Assembly: GCF_018139695.1 (NCBI RefSeq)
Contig: NZ_JAGSOG010000002.1
Span: 1 to 64,000, forward strand
Source of the DNA: Actinospica durhamensis
GTDB taxonomy: Bacteria > Actinomycetota > Actinomycetes > Streptomycetales > Catenulisporaceae
Direction of reading: 5' to 3'
DNA length: 64,000 nucleotides
In this document: positions 49,394 to 57,818 of the stretch, one piece after another
Layout: each line of letters starts with the position of its first letter
Position numbering within the stretch: the stretch's first letter is position 1
The notes under the pieces: generated by a model
What the model was told of the DNA's origin: nothing
The model's database searches: none
Seen by the model: the letters and a program-made list of their open reading frames with translations, nothing else
Program-made: the position numbers and the translations under genes

Positions 49394-52024
49394 TCAGCAG
49401 GCCTCGCCGGCGAGCGCGGGGCTCAGGGTACCTGCCGAAATCCGGGCACTGGCGTGGTGCGTTCCGGGCGCCAGCGATACAGGATCCTGACCCGGGAGCT
49501 CCAGTTCCGCCGTGCAGCCCGCCGGAACGGTGACGTCCACGTTCAGCGTGTCCGCCACCAGCTCCCAGGAGATCGCCGCCGTGCCGTAGGGCGTTTCGTG
49601 GCGGGCCTTCGCCGAGATGATGCGCCCTCCGGGGCGCGGGCGGAAACGGATGGTGCGGTATCCGGGGCTGGTGGCTTCGAGGCCTGCCACGACGCGGTGG
49701 AGCCAGTCGGCCACCGCGCCGAGGGCGTAGTGGTTGAACGAGGTCATGCCGCCGGGGTTGAGGCTTCCGTCCGGGCGCATGCTGTCCCACCGCTCCCAGA
49801 TCGTCGTCGCGCCCTGGGTGACGGGGTAGAGCCACGAAGGGCACTGCGTCTGCAGCAGGAGGCTGTAGGCGACGTCGATGTGGCCGGCCTCGGTCAGGGC
49901 GTCGCACAGCAGCGGCGTTCCGACGAAGCCGGTGGCTATCTTCGCGTCGTCGGCCAGGACGAGTTCGGCGAGCCGGTCGCCCGCCCGCTTGCGTGCCGCC
50001 GGCGAGGTGATCAGCTCGAACTGCAGCGCCAGTGCGTACGCGGTGGGGCTGTCGACCCGCATCAGACCGTCCGGGTGTGCCCAGCGGGCGCGGAAGGCCG
50101 AGGCGACCTGGTCGGCCAGGGTCTTGTAGCGGTGGGCCTGGAGGTCCTCGCCGATGGTCTGGGCGATCCGCGCCAGGTGCCTGGCGGACCAGGCGAAGTA
50201 GGCCGTGGCGATGAGGTACTTGTCGGTGCGGCCGGAGGCGGGGTCGTCCGGGGGCGCTGCGGGGTCGAGCCAGTCGCCGAGCTGGAATCCGGTGTCCCAC
50301 AGGCGGGTCGGGCCGGCGAGCCGGTCCATCAGGTCGACCCACTTCTTTCCGGTCTCGAAGTGCCGGCGCAGCAGGTCGGCGTCGCCGAAGCGCTGGTAGA
50401 GCAGCCACGGCGTCAGCGTGGAGACGTCGCCCCAGGCCGCGCCCGGCTGGATCGGGGTCCACATGGGCTCGCCGGGGATCACCGGGACGTACCAGGGCAC
50501 GGTGCCGTCCGGCAGCTGCTCGATGCCGACGTCCACGAGCCAGGAGTCGAGCATGCCGGCGCAGTCGTAGAGGAACGCCGCGGTCGGTGCGAACACCTGG
50601 ATGTCCCCGGTCCAGCCGAGGCGCTCGTCGCGCTGCGGGCAGTCGGTGGGCAGGTCGACGAAGTTGCCGCGCATGCTCCACACGACGTTCTCGTGCAGGC
50701 GGTTGACCAGCGGGTCGCTGCACTCGAACCAGCCGGTCCGGCGCATGTCAGTGTGGTAGACGCGGGCGACGACCGCGCCCGGGTCCAACTGCGCCGTGGG
50801 CCATCCGTCGATCTCGGCATAGCGGAACCCGTGCAGGGTGAAGCGCGGTTCCCAGGTCTGCGGGCCCGTGCCGTCACTGACGTAGACGTCGGTCGAGGAG
50901 GCCTCACGCAGGGGTCGGACGGCGAGCTCGCCGTGCTCCAGGACCTCGGCGTGGCGAAGCGTGACGACGGTGTCGGCCGGCGCGTCGAGGGTGATCCGCA
51001 GGCGACCGACGAGGTTCTGCCCGAAGTCGAGCAGCAGCCGGCCGCCGTCGCGCCTGAGGATGCTGACGGGAGCGACTTCCTCGGTGCAGCGCACGGCCGG
51101 TCCCTGCGGGGCGACCAGGGTGCGCACGTCGCGCTGCCGGACGGCGACGGCCGTCCAACCGGCGTCCGCGTCGGGCCGGTCGGGCGTGGACCAGGCCGGG
51201 TCGTGCAGCCGGGCGTCGAAGATCTCGCCCTCGTACAAGCCGGACTCGGTGATCGGGCTCGGCGCGGCGCTCCAGGTGCCGTCGGTGGCGACGACGGTTG
51301 TGCTGCCGTCGTCGTGGACGACCTCGAGCTGCGCGATCAGGGACTGGTCGGTGCCGTAGATGTTGCGCGTGCCACCGTCGAATCCGTACTTGCCGCGGTA
51401 CCAGCCGTCGCCGAGCCACCCTCCGATGGTGTTGGCGCCGAGGCTCAACCGCTCGGTGACGTCGTAGGTGTAGTAGCGCAGCCGCTGCGGATAGACGGTC
51501 CAGCCGGGGGAGAGGGCATCGTCACCGACGCGTACGCCGTTGATCTCGGCTTCGTAGAGACCGTGCGCCGTGATGTACAGGCGGGCCCGCGAGATCGGAC
51601 GCGTCAGCTCGAAGTCGCGCCGGACGCGGGACGGACGGCGGGTTCCTTCCGCATCCTCCGGCCAGGCGGCGCCCACCGGCGCGGCGACCCAGTCGCAGGG
51701 TTCGAGCAGTCCGGCCTCGACGACGCCGGGTTCGCTCCACTCGCTCGGAGACGGTGCGCCGTCCGTCCAGACGCGGACGCGCACGCCGGCCCGTTCACGG
51801 GAGGCGAGGGGCCGGCCGGGCCAGGCGACGAGGCGTTGCTCCGAGCCGCTGACGCGGCCCGTGCACGAGGTCTCGCCGTCCCGTCCGCGGGAGATCTCGA
51901 GTTCGTAGGCGTCCTGGATCAGGGGATGGCCTGGCAGAGTCCAGGACAGGCGCGGTGCGGACACACCGATGCCGAGTCCGCTCCGGAGGTGTTCGAACGA
52001 CACCGGGGCAGGCTGAACACGCAT
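49394..52024 (-). CDS. GH78 alpha-L-rhamnosidase
   Basis: This 876-aa protein is a full-length GH78 enzyme. It has N-terminal beta-domains (LSWTLPGHPLIQDAYELEIS; LYITAHGLYEAEINGVRVGD) and the catalytic (alpha/alpha)6 barrel. The barrel carries the family signature DCPQRDERLGWTGD, which contains the general acid, and LGDWLDP later. A C-terminal beta-sandwich follows. It lacks a signal peptide, so it cleaves imported rhamnosides in the cytosol and feeds L-rhamnose to the rhaI pathway. It is the last gene of the minus-strand ABC operon, 37 bases after the permease. Confidence 0.92.
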   Translation of the reverse strand: MRVQPAPVSFEHLRSGLGIGVSAPRLSWTLPGHPLIQDAYELEISRGRDGETSCTGRVSGSEQRLVAWPGRPLASRERAGVRVRVWTDGAPSPSEWSEPGVVEAGLLEPCDWVAAPVGAAWPEDAEGTRRPSRVRRDFELTRPISRARLYITAHGLYEAEINGVRVGDDALSPGWTVYPQRLRYYTYDVTERLSLGANTIGGWLGDGWYRGKYGFDGGTRNIYGTDQSLIAQLEVVHDDGSTTVVATDGTWSAAPSPITESGLYEGEIFDARLHDPAWSTPDRPDADAGWTAVAVRQRDVRTLVAPQGPAVRCTEEVAPVSILRRDGGRLLLDFGQNLVGRLRITLDAPADTVVTLRHAEVLEHGELAVRPLREASSTDVYVSDGTGPQTWEPRFTLHGFRYAEIDGWPTAQLDPGAVVARVYHTDMRRTGWFECSDPLVNRLHENVVWSMRGNFVDLPTDCPQRDERLGWTGDIQVFAPTAAFLYDCAGMLDSWLVDVGIEQLPDGTVPWYVPVIPGEPMWTPIQPGAAWGDVSTLTPWLLYQRFGDADLLRRHFETGKKWVDLMDRLAGPTRLWDTGFQLGDWLDPAAPPDDPASGRTDKYLIATAYFAWSARHLARIAQTIGEDLQAHRYKTLADQVASAFRARWAHPDGLMRVDSPTAYALALQFELITSPAARKRAGDRLAELVLADDAKIATGFVGTPLLCDALTEAGHIDVAYSLLLQTQCPSWLYPVTQGATTIWERWDSMRPDGSLNPGGMTSFNHYALGAVADWLHRVVAGLEATSPGYRTIRFRPRPGGRIISAKARHETPYGTAAISWELVADTLNVDVTVPAGCTAELELPGQDPVSLAPGTHHASARISAGTLSPALAGEAC

Positions 52025-52061
52025 GCGGGGGTTGACCTTTCAAGAGTACGGAGAGCGTTCT

Positions 52062-52940
52062 TCAGCCCTTGACAGCGCCGCCGGTGAGGCCCTTCATGAT
52101 CTTCTGGTTGAGGAACAGATAGATCAGCAGGGTGCCGAAGACGTTGATGCAGATCGCCGCGAACAGCGGTCCGTACTGAGTGGAGCCGAACTGGCCGGTG
52201 AAGTTGAGCAGGCCGACCTGAATGGTGCTGAGGTTCTGGTTGTTCGTGAAGGTGAGGGCCACGAGCAGGTCGTTCCAGATGAAGAAGAACTCGACCAGGC
52301 CGACGGTGAGGATGGCGTTGCGGACCATGGGCACGCTGATCGACCAGAACGAGCGCAGGATGCCGGCGCCGTCGAGCGTGGCGGCCTCGAACATCTCCCG
52401 GGGCACCGCGCGGTAGAAGGTGCTCATCATGAACACGGTCAGCGGCAGGTTGGCGCCGGTGTAGGTGAGGATCAGCGGCCAGAGCGTGCCGGAGATGCCG
52501 GCCTGGGTGTAGATCGTGAACAGCGGGAGCAGGATCATCTGCACCGGCACCATCAGCCCGGCCAGGAAGATCAGCAGGGTGAAGTTGCGCCCCTTCCACA
52601 CCATGATCTGCAGCGCGAAGCCGGCGGCCGTGCCGAGCAGCAGGAGCAGCAGCAGCGAGGGGAACACGGCCAGGGCGCTGTTGCGTACGTAGAGGCCGAT
52701 GTTGCCGGTCGTCCATGCCGTGGAGTAGTTGGACCACAGCCAGTGGCTGGGCAGGCTCCAGGAGGAGTTGTTCAGGTAGTCGCTGTTCGACTTCAGCGAG
52801 GTCAGGAACATCCAGATCATCGGCAGGACCTCGATGAGGATCAGCACGGTGAGCAGGACGCGGACGGTCAGGCGGCCGAGGCCGAGACGTCGTCGGGCGC
52901 GAGCGGGGGCGTAGGTCCGCGTGGGCGTGCCGGTGGACAT
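52062..52940 (-). CDS. Sugar ABC transporter permease (MalG type), rhamnoside importer
   Basis: The 292-aa permease has about six membrane segments and the EAA loop FEAATLDGAGILRSFWSISVP. Its C terminus is QKIMKGLTGGAVKG. It starts 5 bases after the partner permease stop. With the MalF-type protein and the lipoprotein at 53915 it forms the importer upstream of the GH78 gene. Confidence 0.9.
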   Translation of the reverse strand: MSTGTPTRTYAPARARRRLGLGRLTVRVLLTVLILIEVLPMIWMFLTSLKSNSDYLNNSSWSLPSHWLWSNYSTAWTTGNIGLYVRNSALAVFPSLLLLLLLGTAAGFALQIMVWKGRNFTLLIFLAGLMVPVQMILLPLFTIYTQAGISGTLWPLILTYTGANLPLTVFMMSTFYRAVPREMFEAATLDGAGILRSFWSISVPMVRNAILTVGLVEFFFIWNDLLVALTFTNNQNLSTIQVGLLNFTGQFGSTQYGPLFAAICINVFGTLLIYLFLNQKIMKGLTGGAVKG

Positions 52941-52945
52941 GGAGC

Positions 52946-53830
52946 TCAGCCCTTCGTGAGGTCGCGGCGCGAGACGCGGAAGACGACGAGCGTCACGAGC
53001 AGGCAGACCACCGTCAGCAGCAGCGCGATCGCGCTGCCGTAGCCGTAGTCGCCGTAGTCGAACGCGGTGTTGAACATCAGCACCGTCAGCGGGGTCGTGC
53101 TGTTGCCGGGGCCGCCGTTGGTCAGGGGCAGGATGGAGTCGAAGACCTTGAGCGTGCCGTTGATGCTGAAGATGAGCGAGGACATCAGGACCGGGAAGGA
53201 GAGCGGCAGCACGATGTGGCGCACCAGGCGCAGGCCGGAGGCGCCGTCGAGGCGGGCGGATTCGAGGATGTCGTCGGGGACGTCGACGAGCCCGGCGTAG
53301 AGCAGTACCGCGTAGAAGCCCATGGACCGCCAGACGTCCATGATGACCAGCACGATGAAGGCGGTGCCGGTGCTGGAGAACCAGTCGATCGGGTGCAGCC
53401 CGACGTCGACCAGCAGCTGGTTGATCGGCCCGTACTGCGGCGCGATCTGGAACAGCGCCTTGAACAGCAGTCCGACCGCGACCGTGGGAAGCACCATCGG
53501 GAAGAAGACGAGGGTGCGGATCAGCGCGGAGGCGCGCCTGAGGAAGAACACGTAGAGCAGGGCGAGGAGATAGCCGACGGCGACCTGGCCCACGGTGACG
53601 ACGACCGCGTATTTCAGGGTGAACCAGAGCGCCTGGTGCGCGTTCGGATCGGACCACAGGTGGCTGAAGTTGCCGAACCCGTGCCAGGTGAAGCCCTCGA
53701 TGGTGTTGCCCTTGGTGAACGAGTACCCCACGGACCAGAACATCGGGACGAGCATGATCAGGGAGTACACGAGCAGGGCCGGACCCAGCAGGATCGCGAT
53801 CGCCCTACGGTCACCGAGTACGCGGTGCAT
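52946..53830 (-). CDS. Sugar ABC transporter permease (MalF type), rhamnoside importer
   Basis: The 294-aa permease has a short N terminus, about six membrane segments and the EAA loop LESARLDGASGLRLVRHIVLP. It lies 84 bases after the binding-protein gene and almost abuts the MalG-type gene. Its substrate is inferred from the GH78 enzyme. Confidence 0.9.
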   Translation of the reverse strand: MHRVLGDRRAIAILLGPALLVYSLIMLVPMFWSVGYSFTKGNTIEGFTWHGFGNFSHLWSDPNAHQALWFTLKYAVVVTVGQVAVGYLLALLYVFFLRRASALIRTLVFFPMVLPTVAVGLLFKALFQIAPQYGPINQLLVDVGLHPIDWFSSTGTAFIVLVIMDVWRSMGFYAVLLYAGLVDVPDDILESARLDGASGLRLVRHIVLPLSFPVLMSSLIFSINGTLKVFDSILPLTNGGPGNSTTPLTVLMFNTAFDYGDYGYGSAIALLLTVVCLLVTLVVFRVSRRDLTKG

Positions 53831-53914
53831 GGTCTAAGTCCACTTCGTAGTTGGAGACGCCGACGCAACGCCGGGCCGCCGGGCTCGAGAGCTCGGCGGC
53901 CCGGCCATCCCGGC

Positions 53915-55246
53915 TCAGCTGCCGCTGGTCAGGGCGTTCTGGACGGCCGACATGAACTGCTGCGCGCTCATCGAGCCGGACACCAGCGGAGCCGCGTCCT
54001 GCTGGCTGGTGGTGGTCGCCTGCGCGTTGAACAGCGCCTCGAACCACAGCACGCTGGAGGTGGCCGTGCTCATGGTCGTCTGCACCTGGGTGGTGACCGC
54101 GTTGGCCGCCGGCACCGGCGTGTTGACCTTGAAGCCCGAGATGGTGCTCTGGCCCTTGAGCGAGTCGGTGCCGTAGTTCTTCGCGACGCAGGAGAGCCAG
54201 TCGTCGACCTCGGTGTTGTTCGCGTACTGCGAGGAGACGACGATGCCGAGGCCGATGTTCGACGGGTACTGGTCGATCGAGCCCTGGCCGCCGGCCACGG
54301 CCGGGAACGGCATGAAGCCGATGTTCGCCGCGCCGACCGAGTCCTGCTTGGGGTCGCCGATGTTGCTCAGCGCCCAGCTTCCCATGTAGAGCATCGCGGC
54401 CTTGCCGGTCAGGAACGTGTTGAGCGCGGTGTTGTAGTCGATCGAGCCGACACCCTTGCCGAAGTAGCCCGCCTTGCCGAGGTCGGCGACCTTCTGGGCG
54501 GCCGCGACGTACGCGGGGTCGGTCAGCTTGGCCTTGCCGTCGGCGACGTCCTTCATCGCGTTCGGGCCGAGGTCGCGGAAGATGTAGTCGCCGATGAGCC
54601 GGGTGATCGGCCAGCCCTGCTGGCCGGAGGCGGAGAACGGCTGGACTCCGGCCGTCTGCAGCTTCGCGGCGTCCGCCACCAGCTCGTCCCACGTGCTCGG
54701 CACGGAAAGGCCGTGCGCGGCGAAGATCTGCTTGTTGTAGAAGATGCCTTCGATGTTGTACTCGGCCGGCAGGGCGTCGAGCTGCCCGTTGTAGAGCTCC
54801 TTGACGGTGGAGACCGCGGACGGGAGCAGCTGGTCCTCGACGCCCAGCTTCTGCAGCAGCGGCTCGAGGTTCTCCACCTTGCCGGACTGCGCGAGCTGGA
54901 CCACGGTGGTCGGGGTGTCCTCGTGGAAGGTCACCGGGAGCGCGTTCTGGCCCGCGAGCAGCTGGACCTTCTCGTTGAGGTTCGCCTGGGGCTGGGTCTG
55001 CACGCTCAGCGGCAGCGCCTTGTTCTCGGTGGCGCACTCGTTCTTCGACAGGCTGGTCAGGACCGCGCGGTCGACCGTGTTCTCGGTCGCCGAGAGGAAA
55101 CTGAACGAACTCGGCGCGGCCGAGCCGCCGCCTGAGCTCGCCCCGCCCCCGGTCCCGCCGCACGCGGAGGCCAGCAGGGTCAGCGCGGCGGCACTGGCCG
55201 AAAGGCCCAGCAGCCTTCTCTTGGAACGGGTCGAGGTCGCGATCAT
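53915..55246 (-). CDS. Sugar ABC transporter substrate-binding lipoprotein, rhamnoside importer
   Basis: The 443-aa family-1 binding protein has a signal peptide with lipobox LASAC (Cys29) followed by a Gly/Ser linker. Mature features include FHEDTPTTVVQLAQSGKVENL, YNGQLDALPAEYNIEGIFYN (split here at the ADA junction) and MLYMGSWALSNIGDP. ATG 55246 is chosen because GGGAG lies about 8 bases upstream; an ATG 21 bases earlier has no such site. Given GH78 downstream it should bind rhamnose-containing oligosaccharides or plant glycosides. Confidence 0.88.
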   Translation of the reverse strand: MIATSTRSKRRLLGLSASAAALTLLASACGGTGGGASSGGGSAAPSSFSFLSATENTVDRAVLTSLSKNECATENKALPLSVQTQPQANLNEKVQLLAGQNALPVTFHEDTPTTVVQLAQSGKVENLEPLLQKLGVEDQLLPSAVSTVKELYNGQLDALPAEYNIEGIFYNKQIFAAHGLSVPSTWDELVADAAKLQTAGVQPFSASGQQGWPITRLIGDYIFRDLGPNAMKDVADGKAKLTDPAYVAAAQKVADLGKAGYFGKGVGSIDYNTALNTFLTGKAAMLYMGSWALSNIGDPKQDSVGAANIGFMPFPAVAGGQGSIDQYPSNIGLGIVVSSQYANNTEVDDWLSCVAKNYGTDSLKGQSTISGFKVNTPVPAANAVTTQVQTTMSTATSSVLWFEALFNAQATTTSQQDAAPLVSGSMSAQQFMSAVQNALTSGS

Positions 55247-55335
55247 GGATGGCTCCCGGGTCGTCATTGAAGCGGAGGGTCGGAACGTTGGCCGGGGAGT
55301 ATCACACCCCTGGGGGCGTGTCCCGGACCGAAGTG

Positions 55336-55351
55336 TGTAGAACGCTCAACA
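55336..55351. promoter_or_regulatory. Putative operator of the rhamnoside ABC operon
   Basis: TGTAGAACGCTCAACA has TGTNGA/TCNACA arms around a central CG, the usual LacI-family form. TGTAAATCGTTGTTCA at 55459-55474 is a weaker relative. Both lie upstream of the binding-protein gene. Confidence 0.3.
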
Positions 55352-55588
55352 CTCGGTGTGGGCTCACCCTGCTCCAAAACTCGCGCCCTCGTCAAGACAC
55401 GACAGCGTAACATTGCGGCCACTTGGGGATTAGCGCTGCCACGCCACGACGCCGGGTGTGTAAATCGTTGTTCAGTACTGCGGCGTCAAACCCTTCCAAG
55501 GCATAGATAACAGGCCGATTGCCGAGCCAGACGGGTGCGCACCAGATCGTCGCGGCCGCGATGAGGGGCGATCAGTTCAGGGGAGGGT

Positions 55589-55642
55589 CGGCCGGATCAC
55601 GGGAGCGGCGGCCGGATCACACGAGAGCGGCGGCCGGATCAC
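55589..55642. repeat. CGGCCGGATCAC repeat, three copies
   Basis: The 12-base core starts at 55589, 55609 and 55631, with periods of 20 and 22 bases. It lies just past the 3' end of the LacI gene. Confidence 0.85.
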
Positions 55643-55651
55643 GGGGCCGGT

Positions 55652-56689
55652 TCAGGAAGCGGGCGCCGCGGTGCTGCGGCGCACGACGAGGCTCGGCGTC
55701 ATCGTCGTCTGCATCGCCCGGGTGCGCCGGCCCTCCACGCGCTCGATCAGCATGCGCGCCGCCGTGGAGCCCATCGTCCGGCCGGCTTGATCCACGCTGG
55801 TGAGCTGAACGGACGTCAGTGCGGCGAGGGCGGTGTTGTTGTAGCCGACCAGGGACAGATCCGCGGGAACCCGCAGCCCGAGTTCGTCGGCCGCGCGGAA
55901 GACGCCCATCGCGGCCACGTCCGCGCCCGTCATGATCGCGGTCGGCCGGTGCGTCGCGGAGAGCAGGTCAAGGCCCGCCTTGTAGCCGCCCTCGTCCGAG
56001 TAGGGCGCGCGCACCACGGTGGCCGCGTCCTCGAGGCCGTGCCGCTGCATCGCCTCGAGATAGCCGTTGGTCAGCACGATTTCGGGCGTCTTGCGCCACT
56101 GGCTGGACTTGGTGCCGGGTGAGGAGAGCAGCGCGATACGCCGGTGGCCGAGCGAGACCAGGTAGTCGACGACCATGGCGGCACCCATGTCGTCCGCGTC
56201 GAGGACGGAGTCGTGGACCTCCGCCGCGTCGTGGTGTCCGATGACGACGGTCGGGGTGTCGGCGGCGGTGGCGAGAACCTCGCCGCGGCTCGTACCCGGC
56301 GCGATGAGGATGAGCCCGTCCATCCGCCGGTCGACCATCGCGTCGATCGTGTGCGCCTGCCCGGTCGGATCGAAGCCGGCCGCGCCGATCAGCACGGTGT
56401 AGTCGGTGTCGAGCAGTTCCTCGTGGACCCCTTCGAGGATGTCGGCGAAGAAGCTGTTGCGGAGGTTGTCGAGCAGGACGCCGATCGTGTAGGTCCGCCC
56501 GCGCATCCCGCGCGCCGCCGAACTCGGCCGATAGCCCAGCTCGGCCATCGAGGCGCGCACCTTCTCGGTCATCGCCGGGCTCGTGCCGTAGGCGTTGCGC
56601 AGCACCTTGGAGACGGCGGCCATGGAAACCCCCGCGTGCAGCGCGACTTCCTTGATCGTCACACGCTTCGTTTGCTTCGCCGAATCCAT
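55652..56689 (-). CDS. LacI-family transcriptional regulator of the rhamnoside operon
   Basis: About 345 aa from ATG 56689 (MDSAKQTKRVTIKEV). It has a LacI helix-turn-helix (IKEVALHAGVSMAAVSKVLR), the hinge RGMRGRTYTIGVLL, and a sensor domain with MTGADVAAMGVFRAADELG. An earlier in-frame ATG at 56740 would add 17 residues before the DNA-binding domain and is less likely. It is codirectional with the ABC-GH78 operon and divergent from the aldo/keto reductase. TAACGTTA sits in its own upstream region and ATAACGTTAT at the reductase promoter. Confidence 0.87.
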   Translation of the reverse strand: MDSAKQTKRVTIKEVALHAGVSMAAVSKVLRNAYGTSPAMTEKVRASMAELGYRPSSAARGMRGRTYTIGVLLDNLRNSFFADILEGVHEELLDTDYTVLIGAAGFDPTGQAHTIDAMVDRRMDGLILIAPGTSRGEVLATAADTPTVVIGHHDAAEVHDSVLDADDMGAAMVVDYLVSLGHRRIALLSSPGTKSSQWRKTPEIVLTNGYLEAMQRHGLEDAATVVRAPYSDEGGYKAGLDLLSATHRPTAIMTGADVAAMGVFRAADELGLRVPADLSLVGYNNTALAALTSVQLTSVDQAGRTMGSTAARMLIERVEGRRTRAMQTTMTPSLVVRRSTAAPAS

Positions 56690-56768
56690 GCCAGAGCACC
56701 CTGTCGTCACGAACGACGGCCGCCGCGGACCAGCCCGCACGCGCCGTCGACCAAAGCAGCTGAATCGC

Positions 56769-56776
56769 TAACGTTA
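56769..56776. promoter_or_regulatory. Putative LacI-family operator at the LacI gene
   Basis: TAACGTTA is a perfect 8-bp palindrome 80 bases upstream of the LacI start. It matches the core of the site at 56904-56913. Confidence 0.4.
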
Positions 56777-56903
56777 CACGCTACCGGCGCCGTGGGACGA
56801 ACCACAATCCCGAGGTGGGGCGGGCTGTCGGACCCGGTGGCCCGGGGTCCGCGCCGCGTGCCCGGAGCAGGCCGGAGCGGGGGTGGGTCGACCCGAAGTT
56901 CGT

Positions 56904-56918
56904 ATAACGTTATATACT
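56904..56918 (+). promoter_or_regulatory. Operator overlapping a leaderless promoter of the reductase gene
   Basis: The perfect palindrome ATAACGTTAT (56904-56913) runs into the -10 TATACT (56913-56918). The ATG at 56925 is six bases after the -10, so the mRNA is probably leaderless. Repressor binding would cover the promoter. Confidence 0.5.
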
Positions 56919-56924
56919 TTCCTC

Positions 56925-57818
56925 ATGGCACCTCAGGTCTCGGAAGGCGGCACCCGTGCCCGCCACCGCCTCGGCTCGACCGAGGTCGGCGGCATCGCCC
57001 TGGGCTGCGCCGCGCTCTCACTCGAGCATCACGCCGAGCCGGCCCGGGGCAGGGCGGTGATCGGCGCTGCGCTCGATGCCGGGATCACGTTGCTGGACAC
57101 GGCCGCCGCCTACACCTCCGCGGCCGGCGCGAACGAGAACGAGCGCCTGATCGCGGAGGTGCTCTCGGCCCGACAATCCGCCGCGGCGCGGCCCTTCGTG
57201 GCCACCAAGGGCGGGCACTTCCGCGAAGGCGACGCGTTTCCGGTCGACGCCCGGCCCGAGACGCTGCGCCGGCACTGCGCTCAAAGCCTGTCCGCGCTCG
57301 GCGTGGAGAGGATCGATCTGTACTTCCTGCACTGGCCAGACCCCGAAGTGCCGATCGAGGAGAGCGTCGGCGCGCTCGACGACCTGCGCCGCGAGGGCAA
57401 GATCGCCCACATCGGCGTTTCCAACGTCGGGCCGGGCGCCCTCGCCGCGGCGCGGCGTACCGCCCCGATCGACGCGGTCCAGAACCGCTTCTCCCTTTTC
57501 GACCAGTCCGAGCAGCCCGTACTGGACCTCTGCGCGGCAGACGGTATAGCGTTTCTCGCCTACTCGCCCCTCCGCGGGCTTACGCAGTCCCGGCCCGAGC
57601 TCGCGGCGTGCCTGGCGCGCATCGCCCGAAGCCACGGCGTGCATCCGGCACTCATCGCCCTCGCTTGGCTCCGGGCGCGATCGCCCGTCATCATCCCCGT
57701 CGTCGGAGCGACCCGGCCGGAAACAGCACGCGAAGCAGCCGCGGCAGACGGCGTGCACATCGACGCTTCGCAGCTTGCCGAACTGGACGGCTTCACGCGC
57801 CCGAGATCAGGACACTGA
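56925..57818 (+). CDS. Aldo/keto reductase
   Basis: The 297-aa protein is a TIM-barrel aldo/keto reductase. The tetrad is visible as Asp in LLDTAAAY, Tyr in the same motif, Lys in VATKGG, and His in YFLHWPD. The NADPH-binding end shows VVGATRPE. It most resembles AKRs that oxidise or reduce small aldehydes or sugars. Divergence from the LacI gene suggests a role in the same sugar response, perhaps on lactaldehyde or a deoxysugar. The ATG at 56925 is fixed by a -10 six bases upstream. The gene end overlaps the convergent gene end by 12 bases. Confidence 0.85.
   Translation: MAPQVSEGGTRARHRLGSTEVGGIALGCAALSLEHHAEPARGRAVIGAALDAGITLLDTAAAYTSAAGANENERLIAEVLSARQSAAARPFVATKGGHFREGDAFPVDARPETLRRHCAQSLSALGVERIDLYFLHWPDPEVPIEESVGALDDLRREGKIAHIGVSNVGPGALAAARRTAPIDAVQNRFSLFDQSEQPVLDLCAADGIAFLAYSPLRGLTQSRPELAACLARIARSHGVHPALIALAWLRARSPVIIPVVGATRPETAREAAAADGVHIDASQLAELDGFTRPRSGH

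Larger units (their letters stand above)
55247..55651. other. Regulatory gap before the rhamnoside ABC operon
   Basis: The 405 bases between the binding-protein start and the LacI stop hold no gene. Two related 16-base elements (55336-55351 and 55459-55474) and a degenerate repeat cluster at 55589-55642 are present. Confidence 0.5.

Noticed and set aside
57807-57818. Possible fusion or frameshift between the aldo/keto reductase and the split-barrel gene
   Set aside because: The two genes converge on opposite strands and simply share 12 bases of 3' coding sequence.
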